Shown here: in pieces, positions 50,109 through 61,377 of the stretch
Layout: every line of letters starts with the position of its first letter
Position numbering within the stretch: the first letter of the stretch is position 1
NCBI GenBank assembly: GCA_036768485.1
Contig: JAVLUZ010000142.1
Location: 14,542,407-14,606,406, forward strand
Length of the DNA stretch: 64,000 nucleotides
Direction of reading: 5' to 3'
Source of the DNA: Mermis nigrescens
Lineage: Eukaryota > Nematoda > Enoplea > Mermithida > Mermithidae
Position numbers and translations under genes: made by a program
Notes under the pieces: generated by a model
Database searches by the model: none
Seen by the model: the letters and a program-made list of their open reading frames with translations, nothing else
What the model was told of the DNA's origin: nothing

Positions 50109-50325
50109 CACACATGTGGCGTGGGGGTATGCACCCCCCAGAAGTTGAAATACCCCCCAGAAAAATTTTTTTTGCTTTTTTAGCAATTTTTTGATGCCAT
50201 TGGATAGAGCTTGATGAGAAACGTCGAAAAATGGTGTTTTTTTCGCCATACCACCATTTTTAAGGCCATTTTTGACCTTTAAAAATTTTTTCACCCCCCC
50301 AGAATTTTGGTGCTGCCCACCTATG
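50109..50325 (-). mobile_element. CAYACVTGGGC-family MITE with perfect 8-bp target duplication
   Basis: Ends CACACATGTGGCGTGGGG and GCTGCCCACCTATG; GATGGGCT flanks both sides (50101-50108 and 50326-50333). At 217 bp it is a short version lacking one of the GGGTATTTTGG blocks. Confidence 0.85.
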
Positions 50326-50766
50326 GATGGGCTGGTTTTCAGTTTATCCTATTTTCAATCAAATTCTAAACGCCTTTCTCAATTCATGTTTAAAAATAAC
50401 ATCATTTCGATGATCAAAAATTATGATATCCTACCCCGTTGGGCGCTGTTTTCTATTTTGTATGATAGTCAATCGGAAATGGTATTTATAGAAAAATAAC
50501 GAAACTATAAATAGTAGCTCGTTTACAACGCAAAAGACCGTATAATAAATTATCGTTCAATAGAATTAGGCGAAAGACTGACACGAACAAACAAAATCAA
50601 AGTAGTAGTGAGATAAGCAAAACATTGATTATGCATAATAAGGGAATCGAGGAAATACAAAAAATTAATCAGTCTTCTTTGTACAAATAGAAAGGCCTTT
50701 TTAGTGACAAAAATACAGTAATTTTGAGCACATTTCCCGCATTTTAAATAAATTCTCACTACCATT

Positions 50767-50997
50767 TATAGTACGTTTCATTCAACTTTTGAGGTTTTTA
50801 AAAAAGTTTGAAGCGACTACAAAAGTGTTTTAAACTAATACGGTAAATATGATATTCTTTAGTATGTCGAGTCATGTAGATACGTATTTATGTGTTAAGC
50901 CGCATTACTGCATCAAAAGTTCAAACCGCTTTTGCAGCCTGATTCTTGTGGAAAAATTTAGAAGGAAACCGCAAAGTTAAATGAAACAGACTATAGC
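50767..50997. mobile_element. Inverted-repeat element related to the TATAGTCTGTTTCAC MITE
   Basis: Left end TATAGTACGTTTCATTCAAC, right end GTTAAATGAAACAGACTATA. The termini match the 169-bp family near the tips, but the interior (TTGAGGTTTTTAAA, AAACCGCTTTTGCAG) does not, so it may share a transposase with that family. Non-coding. Confidence 0.7.
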
Positions 50998-51821
50998 AAT
51001 AGAAGCACCGTCTAAATACTAATAGTTGCTTAATTAATCTCAGATATATTTGACAATTTTGCACTGCGACATTTATGTAACATTTGATTCATAAATGTAC
51101 TAACGTTTACAGCCTTAATAAGAAAGCATTTAAAAAGATAGCAGCATTTTTCAGCTTATAAGCATTGATACTTGTTTTTTAAACAAGATTTTAGCCGGAA
51201 ATTCTTAAAATATAATGTCAGAATAAAACATATTTTTCATGGAAAAAACCATAATGCATGCTTTCCTGTTCGAAGAAAGCCAATATTCAACTACATATTT
51301 ATATAATACAAAACACTGGTCAAGAGGGCTTCATTGGAATTCGGTAAAGAATTATGGATTATTACCATCAATTACCAATTATCAGTAAATTACCAGTTAT
51401 CGTTTCCGCATCATAACATACAATATATTTTCAATATTGACAACTTCTTTCTTTACACCATCTTACGCTCTGGCTGATAGAGGGAAATTTAGGAGTTCAT
51501 GGCTCATATTTTATAATAAACACACAGGTTATAATGTAAACAGAGATCATAAGCGGAGTAATCGCACACAGGTACCAAGGTACCACACATAACTATGTAC
51601 ATATATTTTTCTAAAAACATGAAAGGCCATTAATTATAAGTAAACAGTAATCATCACATTTGATCAACCATAGAGATTCTAATCGAAAAGCTCTTGTGTT
51701 CGACGTTTCGCGAAAAGGCGATTCTAGAACTACATATGTCGGTATTAATGGTATTTCAGAAGCAGATGATTTTGATTAGAGGCCTGTTCTTGACAAGTAA
51801 GAAAAACGGACTAGGGCTGTA

Positions 51822-52358
51822 TACAAATGGGCGTTAGAGGGGTTGTGGGGGTATGCAACCCCCGAGAAACCAAAATACCCCCCTCCCGCAGAAACCAAAA
51901 TACCCCTCCAGAATTCAATTTTTGAAATTTTTTTGTTTTTTATTCGCAATTTTTTGATGCCGATGGATAGTGCTCGATGAGAAACGTTGAAAAATAAAGT
52001 TTTTGCCATACCACCATACGTCGGCAGCACCAAAATTCTGGGGAGGGGGGGGTACAAGATTTTTCAAAGGTCAAAAAATGGCCTTAAAAATGGTGGTATG
52101 GCGAAAAAATACCATTTTTCAACGTTTCTCATTGAGCACTATCCATTGGCATCAAAAAATTGCGAAAAAAACAACAAAAATTTTAAGAATTAAATTCTGG
52201 GGTATATTTCGATTTCTGGGGGTATTCTGGTTTCTCGGGGAGGGGTGCATACCCCCGAATCCCCCCACGCCCAGGTGTGCATACCACCATTTTCAAGGTT
52301 ATTTTTCGACCTTTGGAAAAATATCGCACCCCCAGAATTTTGGTGCCGCCCACCTATG
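51822..52358 (-). mobile_element. Older CAYACVTGGGC-family MITE, split by a younger copy
   Basis: Left part 51822-52014 (from TACAAATGGGCG) and right part 52280-52358 (to GCCCACCTATG) make one element once the inner copy and one target repeat are set aside. Outer flanks GGGCTGTA and GGGCGATA agree at 6 of 8, a decayed duplication. Confidence 0.75.
52015..52279 (+). mobile_element. Younger CAYACVTGGGC-family MITE nested in an older copy
   Basis: Ends CATACGTCGGCAGC and CACGCCCAGGTGTG; CATACCAC is duplicated exactly at 52007-52014 and 52280-52287. 265 bp, opposite orientation to its host copy. The duplicated 8-mer is part of the family's own interior (GCCATACCACCATTTTT), which confirms the empty site. 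Confidence 0.9.
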
Positions 52359-52359
52359 G

Positions 52360-53545
52360 GGCGATACCAAACTTTCCGTCCAAATCCCAAATTCGTTTGT
52401 GCTCCAAATAATTTCAAATTAAGGTGTACTGAAAAAGCTTTCTTGAATCGATTTTTGACATTCCTTTTCAATTTTATTGAAAATTCGAATGGCTATTTAT
52501 ACAGAGTGGGCTAAAAAGGGCTACATCCCGATGTTACATCCAAACTTGGGCTAATGCCAATATAAATTTTAAAATATGTTAATTAAATAGATAAAAATTT
52601 CAATGTTCAAAATATGAAAAAATTGGCCACTAATTGTTTTTCTATTTTTCAGCTTCTTTACACCACACTTTGATATTGTTTAGATCCCAATTTCCGCTTT
52701 GTATTGCATTAATAAGTGTGTATTGGCCTTTTTTGAGTCTTTTTCATTCAAAAACTTATTAGCGCATCTTTAAAACTCGAGAACAGGTTTTTTTTGACTA
52801 GGTGCCAAACACTGCAAGGTTGTCAAATGGGTGAACAAATAAGTGACAAAAACGGAAAATTTTTGGTTATTTAAACTAGGTAGGAATACGGTAAAAATAA
52901 ATCGCCAGCGCATGAACCGCTGGCAGCTATTAAAAATTTTTACGCTGTTTGAACACGAAGATTTTTATCTATTTAATGCATTTGTTTCCAAAATCTTAGG
53001 TTCATATTAGCCGAAGTTCTCTTGTAATATCGCGATGAAGCGAGAAGTTAAAATATATAAAAGCCACCTGCATTTTAGATCACTTTATCCGTTAGAGATG
53101 GGCCAGGCCCCGGATTCTGGACCAAAAAAATTAATGCGCTAGGGAGGCGAGAGAATATAAAATTACATTACACTCACTGGAAGACCAAAGCAGGCAGTGT
53201 CGGACGATCTTTGATATTTCGACTTTAGCGGTACGATAAATTCAATTTTTGCACGTTCATAAAATTCCGAAATTTCCCCACCTGATATGTAAGAGCACAA
53301 GATTTTGATTATATCTCTCTTTTCGATTAAGCTGACCGTATGCGTCGACGTCAGAGTGTTTTTCTGGAATGTTTCGTTTGTGTATAGGTTCTGGGCCACT
53401 TAACCACACACGGGAGTAGGGGATTCGAGGGAGGTTTACACCCTGAAAAGCCGGTATGAATTTTCGGCATGTTTTCTGGGATTTATGCCAGTTTTACACC
53501 ACTCAAACCCCAAATTCAGTGACGGTCCTTGTATGCATTTAACCT
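52360..53545. other. Stretch without a recognised gene
   Basis: AT-rich; short frames only. A weak CACACGGGAGTAGGGG motif at 53405 suggests one more degraded small repeat. Nothing else seen. Confidence 0.4.
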
Positions 53546-53548
53546 CTA

Positions 53549-54340
53549 CAATAAAAAGATTACAAATAATAAATAATTCGGCGCCAAGCAGTGTTTTTTG
53601 TATTCGGCAAAGATTTTTCCCGATGTACAAAGACTTTTCGAAACCGTCTTTGTACATGTACAAAGATTTTTGGAAAGACAAAAATTGCAAAAGAGGTCTA
53701 AAATTCGCGAGAATTTTGGGCGCTTCGCGCCAAGATGAGTAATCATGTGTTCTATATATCTTATTATTGGCAGAAATTGCATTTCAAAAGGAAAAATGTC
53801 AAATTTTTCGGCGCTTCACGCCGTTTTAAGACGATTCTTAGTGATTTTTGCCCTTAGAGACCCAGAAATTAGCTAAAATACACTATCAAAAGTCGAGCAA
53901 CTCTGTTTTTACCACACTAAAATGGCTACTGTACCATATTATAGTACCCAAAAATTTGATGTACAAAATGTACAGACTTTCGGGATCATCTTTGTACATG
54001 TACAAATGGACCTTGTACAAAAAAAAGCACTGGCGCCAAGTGCCGGAAAAAATTGACATATTCTGCATGTCAAGCTCAAATTTGAGCGGTTTTGAGCAGG
54101 CTAGAAGACAAAAAACATATATAAACAATAAATACGGCGCGAAGCGCCGGAAAAATTTCATGTTTTCCATGTCATAAATCAAACTTGAGCTGTTTTGAGT
54201 GAGCTAGAAGGCAGAAACTATAGCTGAAGAATCCAGCGCACAGCGCCGGAAGAAAATTGACATGCTCTCTATGTCTAACTCAAATTTGAGCGATTTTTAG
54301 CGGTTTAGAAGACAAAAATTTGGACTTTACTAGCTCAAAA
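53549..54340 (+). repeat. ~102-bp tandem repeat (AAGCGCCGGAAAA unit), interrupted by a MITE
   Basis: Once the element at 53589-54032 is set aside, three units follow one another: each starts AATAA/AATC...CGGCGC.AAG.GCCGGAAAA and contains TTGACAT, a TCAAATTTGAGCGGTTTTGAG-like block cut by one base or so, and CTAGAAGACAAAAA. Unit starts near 54127 and 54229 are 102 bp apart. Confidence 0.7.
53589..54032 (+). mobile_element. CAGTG hAT-like MITE with perfect 8-bp target duplication
   Basis: Ends CAGTGTTTTTTGTATTCGG and CCTTGTACAAAAAAAAGCACTG-type terminus; GCGCCAAG flanks both sides (53581-53588 and 54033-54040). 444 bp, non-coding; the interior holds GGGCGCTTCGCGCC, TTTCGGCGCTTCACGCCG and several GTACATGTACAAAG palindromes. 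It cut the first unit of the ~102-bp tandem repeat. Confidence 0.92.
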
Positions 54341-54516
54341 GTACGCTAAAAACCTGTTTTGGCGGTGTTTCAAACGCACTTCGCCAATTTTCGATTTCAC
54401 TCTTTGGGGAACCCTCGGGATAAACAAAATTTTTTCCTTTCTCGGGGGGGGGGCGGCCAACCCCCTTGGTTACGGGCCTGTAACTAAATTAAAATTTGGT
54501 TCTTAGATCAATCAAG

Positions 54517-54522
54517 TTTATT
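54517..54522 (-). terminator. Likely poly(A) signal of the 54.5-56.2 kb gene
   Basis: AATAAA on the minus strand (TTTATT on plus), 20 bp past the stop codon. Such a short 3' UTR is common in nematodes. Confidence 0.5.
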
Positions 54523-54542
54523 ACTCCGCGTTGTTTCGCCAG

Positions 54543-56221
54543 CTAATTGGAAAAAGGTTCTTGCTCGATTTCGTCAGGTCGTTTGTCCTTCAGTTTAGGC
54601 TTCTGTCCACCAACCAGCGAATGGCGTTTGACGCTGGACTTTTTGAGCAACGCAGAAGTGACGCCGACCGACGAATTGGCCCCTTCGCTGCTACTTTGAC
54701 CCAGCATTGGTTTAGCAGCCCATATCTGCTCCAATATGTCCTGATGCGTTTCGGGCTTCATTCGGTAATCAACTACCTAAAAGTGATTGAATAAAACTAA
54801 ATAAAAAAGTTAAAAATCAAATAGAACAGTAAAAAAAGTAGTTGAAAAATAAAATAAAAAGATTAAAGTAAAAAATAAATAAGAATAACAATAAAAAACA
54901 ATAAAGTATGAAAATTGCAGCGATTTCCTCAAATTCTTTCTTTTGTGAAAAGAAGTTTGAGGGAAGAAGAGAAAGAAAAAACCTACATTTAGTCTCTAAT
55001 CTGACAGCTACGTAGAATAAATTCTTTATTACAAAATAAATTAAATAGATTCTAATACATACTCCTCTAAAATGAATTATAATTAAGTACAAAATCTCTA
55101 AAGTCTACATTCTACAATGAATTCAAACAAATTCTAAGTTATAGATTCTAATAAACTTAGCCTCTACAATGTGTATATCCTATAAAAGAACTGGTTTGGT
55201 AGACTAGACATGCACGTGAGGGGTTGGGGGCTCTAGACCCCAGCATGAAAAAATGGAAAATTTTGTGGGACAAATGAGGTAAAATGAAGGCCAAAAACGG
55301 ATGAAAATTGAGAATTTTCTCAAGTGCTTCAAATTGACTAAAAATTGTGTAATAACGTAGTTTTAACGCTATTTTAGCGCTCATACCAGTTTTTGAGGTC
55401 ATTGTGGCCCAAAAAGCTCAATTTTTGATTCCCTCCAGACCGGCTGACCCCCTTACCCCAGAAGGGCTATGCTGTGCATCTATGCTGATGACAGAATACC
55501 AAGATCCATTTTTATATATAAATTTGAGTGACGAAGACTGCTAAGTGCTAGACACACAAGACCAGGACCGTATTTAGAGGAAAATACGGAACAAACTCAT
55601 CGGTTTGCCAGAAAATCTCCGAATTTTCAGTATTTTCCTTATATTTTTCCTCAAGCGCGATTACTCAAAAGCTGCGCATAATCTGAGTAGAAATTCATAA
55701 ATACATTTTGAAATACCAACAAAAACGGTACGGCGCTTAAGCCTTTCTGTTATTAATTAACGTTTGGTAGGCAAGAGAATCATGGCTAATTTTCAAAAAA
55801 CAGCATTAGCATTGATAAATAGAGCATTTCGAAAAAGATCGCAAAACCTACTTTACTTCAGCTAATTCAAATCAGTTAATGAGAAATAGAGCGATCTATC
55901 GAACGCGCAGGTCTGTATTAAGAGATTGCCAGTTTTGACCCCCAGAATTTGGCTGCTGCCCATGTATGCTAGGCACACAAAATCGCACGAAATCTTTACC
56001 GAAGAGTCAAGCGCCGCACCGGAAACCGGCGTCCGACGTTTCAAACTAGCGGCGCCGGTTGACAAGTCGCTGACGACATTGCCGGCGGCGACGCCTTGAG
56101 GCGCCGGACCGCCAAACAACCAGGCAGCGCTGCGGCGCTGTTTTGCGCCAGCTGAAACCTGAAGATGCTGATGGCCTGGCGCCTGACGGGACCCCCAAAG
56201 AAATGACAGACGAGGGACCAT
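54543..56221 (-). CDS. Unidentified two-exon gene, 151 aa predicted
   Basis: Exons 56221-56000 and 54776-54543 (minus); donor TCG|GTAAAG, acceptor TTTTAG|GTAG, phase 0, stop TAG, 456 coding nt. The upstream exon is clearly GC-richer than its surroundings and rich in Ala, Gly and Ser (VSAGAKQRRSAAW, LFGGPAPQ), so probably disordered. Exon 2 begins VVDYRMKPETHQDILEQIW, which looks like a short folded or binding helix, then a Ser/Lys tail ending DEIEQEPFSN. No signal peptide or membrane segment. The start is the ATG at 56221 (TTGGAGATGG context); the frame is open further upstream to about 56290, so an earlier exon is possible and the start is uncertain. The family was not recognised. Support is the matching phases, base composition and the adjacent poly(A) signal. 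Confidence 0.55.
55205..55490 (+). repeat. GAGGCAAAATGA-family copy in the intron of the unidentified gene
   Basis: GACATGCACGTGAGGGGTTG, GGGACAAATGAGGTAAAATG, AAGTGCTTCAAATTGAC, CGCTATTTTAGCGC, CCCAAAAAGCTCAA, GACCGGCTGACCCCC, then GCTGTGCATCTATG. This is the clearest full-length copy; GACATGCACG and the inverse of GTGCATCTATG are weak inverted termini. Confidence 0.65.
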
Positions 56222-57864
56222 CTCCAAAGCGATTTTCTTTACATGTTCGCTTCGCCTACAACGTGTTAGCAAGTCATTGCGGGCCGGACTGCTTCATAGG
56301 TGCGCAAGGTCAAACTTTCAGGGAGAGGTGAAAATCCAAAATTTGGTGATAGGTAAGTGCTTTGTAGAAACGATTCTACGGTGAAAAAACAATAGTTTGC
56401 CTTGAAATCATCGCTTTTGAGCATTTATGACAAATACATAGCCCTCTTTGACACACAAACATAGCTTAGCTTTGCCTTTTTGGACTAAAAAATAGCGAGT
56501 TATTTATTTAGCCATTTTTAAAGTAGGGAAAATAGCTATATGTCCTTTTGTAACTCGGAAAAAACGCAACAACTATTTAGCACTTTTGAACACACATTAA
56601 GTGTTTCCGGGTCGAAAAAAACCTATATAGCTAGTTTTGTGAGCCAAAAAGACTATAAAGCAACAGTTTTCGGCCAAAACGGCGATACAGCTATGAGTTT
56701 ATAAGGCTCGGAAGAAAGTAATATCCCCGCACCCCCATGCCCCTGTATGAAGTGGGAATTAATATCCCCGCACCCCCATGCTTTTGAAGTTGAAATTGGG
56801 TAACAAAAATGATCAGATTTAAATAAAAAATGCATAATATGATGAACTGAAATGCTTGCTTTGATTTTTCAGCAGAAAAATTAATCTTTACCATGAATAA
56901 AATGACGAGCACGTAGCATCACAGAAAATTTCTATTTAGTTGCATATTTAAGATTTAGCGCTAATAATTGTCATTTAATTTGGACTGAAACAGTATAACA
57001 AGCATCAATGATCTTTTTCAAACCGTCTTTCATTTTTTACAGCTTTTAATTTAAAGCCTGTATACGGTAAGAAACCTGAAATTAATTCCTTTTTTACACT
57101 TGTATGATTGAATTATATAGTAAAAAGTACACAAATGATCATAAGTGTACACTTATAGGGTCAGCATACATTAGTATACATAACATCTCGCCCGGCCCCG
57201 GTTAAAAAGTCTGCCCCGAGAAATCCCTATTTTCTAAGTATCGTTTACATCATGGTATCAGGCATCGAGAACGGAAAGAGAAATAAATTCAAGTAATAGG
57301 TACTTTTGTCAAAGGCATGTACATGGAGTTGAAATGTCGGATAACTGAAATTTTGAGGAACAGAAAAAATTAAACGAATTGCAAGTATAAATAGACAAAA
57401 ACAACACGGCTAAAATAATTATTTTTCAAATTATTTAGCAGTCAATAAACTTACAAATCAGTTTATTAAGAGCCATTGAAAGAAATCTAGTAATTTCGGC
57501 CGCCCTTTATGAAAATATTGCACAGAAAAGTTTAAAAAATTTGTTACACAGACCACAAAATCACAAAAATAAGTCTATAAAGATCAATTGTTCACTTCTG
57601 TCAACTTAATCATTATTCGTTGTGCTCTGTAAATTCAGATAAATTTCAGATTGCCCATATTTAAATATAAGCGATTTGAGGTCGGTTTATTTTAAGTATA
57701 AATTTATTATAAACATATTATAAACAGCAAATCTGAAGATTACATGTTCGTACTAACAGCTTGTTGAGCTTAATGAACTAATTTTAATTAAATTTATTAG
57801 CTGACCAGCAAATTAGGTTCAAATGATGATTCGACTAAATGTCAAAAATTTAGCGTAGTAGATT

Positions 57865-60800
57865 CTACCTGACGATCAGAATAGGCTGAAGAATATACTC
57901 GAGAGGGATCAAGTGATGCACAATGAGTATTAGATTGACTTTCACTGCAACTTGATCGCTCGTATCATAGTAATGTCGCACAAATGTTAAAGATAACAGG
58001 TAAACCGTGTTGAAAAAGGCATGAACGACGACAACGGGCAATAGGGTGCGAGTTGTCTCCATATTATTGATCATCTGAGTAAATGTATTACGGATTTATA
58101 ATTAAATTTAAAATTACTTCATAAGTACGGAGAAAATAGTAAACAAAAGCCCAATAGTGTGTACCTACTAAGATTCAGCAAAAAATACAAACCAGAAATG
58201 CCAGCCTCGCCTACAATCACAACGGATGAGACTAACTCGGATTTTGGCCTAATACGGTCAATAAAGAAGTATTTTAATATCAGTATAGGGCAAGTTCCAT
58301 TAATTTACATAACAAAATTCAAGGTCTCCTAAAAACAGAATACTCCCTCGACAAGAGCATTTCGATTGATAGCAGGATTACGGCATCACGCTAATATTGC
58401 ACAGCAAAATGAGTGTTGATTATTTTTTCTACATTAACAGAACTAGCATGAAACGTTGTTTTTTCTATTAGTGATTAAAACAGATTCAATTTTTAATTGA
58501 ATATTTTGTTGAATGATCTAAAGACAAAAAGTCCACTATAGCCATCTGCTCTGCGCGAAAACGGCTGGACCCCTGTAAAATTTTGCATGAGAGGAGCAGT
58601 TATAAAGAATCTACGGCTGCGACAGGATGCAATCCAGCTATTTTGTAATGAAAATATGATAGAAAGTGTCTTAAACATAACACACGAATGAAATCCGACT
58701 ACCTGAAATCTAGCGTGTAGATTATGTCGCGCTGTATTGATGGTGAAATCACTATATGATTTGCAATTGCGGTAATAAACGTACCAATAAACGAATAAGA
58801 CGCTAATTTCCAAGAAAACGTAAATCAGCATATTAGCCGAGAAAATGTTATGAGTCGTAATAAGCGATAGCTGAAATCACGAATTAATATCAGCACTTTA
58901 CAAAACTATTTCCAAGGATCAAAGACGTATTCAAAAAGAATGCAAAGTAAGTAAACAATCAATGCTGCTACACATGCACTATCAAAATTCTAGCGCTACT
59001 TAACCCACGATAAAACTTAAGGGGATATTTAATGTAGATAACTAATTTTGTCTTATTTTTCCTCTGCTGATTCCAAATTTGTCACATAATTTCGAAAAAA
59101 ATAAATTACATGAAATATAGGTTGTTTGTAATCACTAATGTTGTTTCTCGTTTTCAGAGCTAGTAGCATACATACGAGTGTAACATGGCTTTCGTATATT
59201 TTTGAATATTACTGCCGTTCTTGAAACGCTGTTTTGCATCGAATCAATTTTTGCTATAAAAATAATCGTAATTAGTTTTTATTACCTCGGTAAGTTAACG
59301 ACTGCTACCACGGTAACACGCTATTCGTAACCTAATGACTAATAAATTTTTTAACATAATTACATTAATTCTCGCTCGCTTTTTCCCCGTTTGAACAAAA
59401 ATTTATTTTGATATAAACAACAAATCCCCAGGAAGCAGCTCATTGATAGGAAGGGCAAGCTTGGCTTCAAGGAAAAAGGGTGTCAGAAAATTTAATTCTA
59501 AATTATTAACGTAGCACTGCAAAAAAAGGCGTTAGCAATGAAAGAAAAGCAATTATCCGTAAACGATAATAAGACATACAGTACCTATATACTCGTACAC
59601 GAGGAGGAAGCCATGGAAATGCAATACGTGAAATAATATGTTATCCAGATTCTGCTCTAATTACGAAGTGTATAGTGCTACAAATACACATCATGGACAC
59701 ATGGTTTTTTTGTATTCGGCAAAGATTTTTCGCGATGTACAAAGACTTTTGGGGACCGTCTTTGTACATGTTCAAAGATTTTTTGGAAGACAAAAACTGC
59801 AAAAAAGGTTCGAAATTCGCAAAAATTCTCGGCGCCTTGCGCCGAAATGAGCAATTGTGTGCTCTAATAATCTTTATAATTTCAGAAATTGCATTTTGAA
59901 AGAAAAAAATGCCAAATTTTTTGGCGCTCCGCGCCGTTTTGAGACGATTATTACTGATTTTTGCCCTCAGAAACCTAGAAATTGCTAAAATACGTAACCA
60001 AAGGTCGAACAACTCTGTTTTTGCCACACTAAAATCGCTACTGTACCATATTATAGTACCCAAAAATTTGTGTGTACGAAATGTACAAAGACTTTTAGGG
60101 ACCATCTTTGTACATGTACAAACGGACCTTGTACAAAAAAACACTGCATGGACACCACATTTCATCCGACGGCTTAGTGGTTAGGAAAAATTAAGATCTT
60201 CCGACCACTGTTTCATAAAAGAATTGAAAAACTTACAAACATAAAATAATATAAGAACAATCATTATTATTCATTTTTCTGTATTATCTGTTCACGGTAC
60301 TTATCTAGCCATTTTCTTACTAATTTCCGTTTAATTATAATTTACATCTTAATTCTTACCACCAAAACTTAGTTTTCCTCGACAAGTTGCAATAGTGTTT
60401 TGTCTAATTTATTCATCAAATGCTCTTTTTTAACCTACGATTCCTTCTTTGCGTTCATTAATTGTGATTTTTTTAAATGATACCTGCATCTCAGAGTCTA
60501 ATTACGTAAAATAAACAGATTCAGAAAGTAAAAAACGAGGCAAGCATAAAAAGAGCAACGAAAAAACGCGTTACCTGACAATAGCATATTTTAGTCGGCT
60601 GTAAAAGAGCGTAGAGGTAATAGGCAAAAGAATTCGAAGCAGCCAGTAGCCAAATCAGGATAACTGTAATTTTGGTGCCCCGCCCAGTCGTTTCGCTGTC
60701 AGTTTTCTTTTTCAATGTGGCCGAAAAGCGCTCCAAACCAATACCGCTTATGGATAAAATAAGAGCAAAGGAAAAGATGTGAAAAGGTATTTCGAGTAAA

Positions 60801-60913
60801 GCACAAGACGTATTGTTGATCAGCATACGTTGGAAACCGATAAGAATCAAGAGCGGATGATAGATGGCAAAACGAAGGAACATGAGAAGGCTTAAAAATG
60901 AACATCGGAACAA
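57865..60913 (-). CDS. Nematode serpentine chemoreceptor (Sra/Srab/Sre-like), 5' part missing
   Basis: Exons 60883(or upstream)-60575, 58870-58703 and 58074-57865 on the minus strand; both junctions are phase 0 with GT-AG. Exon 1 holds helix 2 (HPLLILIGF), a Cys-bearing loop, helix 3 ending in the GLERFSAT signature and helix 4 (ITVILIWLLAASNSFAYY). Exon 2 holds helix 5 and then NTARHNLHARFQ, like the L-S-x-R-[FY]-Q motif after helix 5 of nematode chemoreceptors. Exon 3 continues MINNMETTRTLLPVVVV (helix 6) and helix 7. Such receptors sit in sensory cilia and detect odorants. The 228 aa seen are about 100 short of the family's ~330: helix 1 and the start codon are not found. The frame ends at TAG (57865-57867), but CAG|GTAGAA there could also be a donor for a short last exon. 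Subfamily is not settled. Confidence 0.75.
59700..60146 (+). mobile_element. CAGTG hAT-like MITE with perfect 8-bp duplication, in the chemoreceptor intron
   Basis: Right end TTGTACAAAAAAACACTG; the left end is a mutated CATGGTTTTTTTGTATTCGG. CATGGACA flanks both sides (59692-59699 and 60147-60154). 447 bp, near-identical in layout to the 53589 copy. The 174-codon frame across it on the minus strand is repeat sequence, not a gene. Confidence 0.92.
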
Positions 60914-61261
60914 TACAAATTATAACAATTTCAAGAATGACTTATGAGTACGAAAACTAACAAAGAAACAATGAAATCTACAATTTTATTTGTAGAATAA
61001 TTATGAATTACTCCTAATCCAGGCACCTCATACTCATAAAATAAAATGATGTAAAGGAAATTAAAAACGACAGTGCTTCCTCCAAATTTTCTTACAATCC
61101 TCACGCTCACCCACCACCACAGGTGGGCAATGCCGCGCCACCGGGTGGCGCCAGAAGGCACTTCGGTACCTTCAGAACCCCAGCTGGGTTGCGTCAGAAA
61201 AACAGTTTTTGGTTTGGGGGGGGGTAGAACTTTTTGACCCAAAAATAAAAAAGTGAGAAAA

Positions 61262-61377
61262 TGATACAACCAACCAACTAACCGACCAACCAACCAGCCA
61301 ACCAATTAACCGGCCAAACAACCAACCAACTAGTCAACCAACCAAACAACCAACCAACCAACCAACCAACCAACCTC
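61262..61377. repeat. (CCAA)n tetranucleotide tract
   Basis: Imperfect CCAACCAACCAACTAACC-type repeats over ~115 bp; read on the minus strand they give VGWLVGWL frames, which are not genes. Confidence 0.92.

Noticed and set aside
59641..60165. 174-codon minus-strand frame
   Set aside because: It covers the CAGTG MITE almost exactly; the same repeat is non-coding at 53.6 and 46.5 kb.
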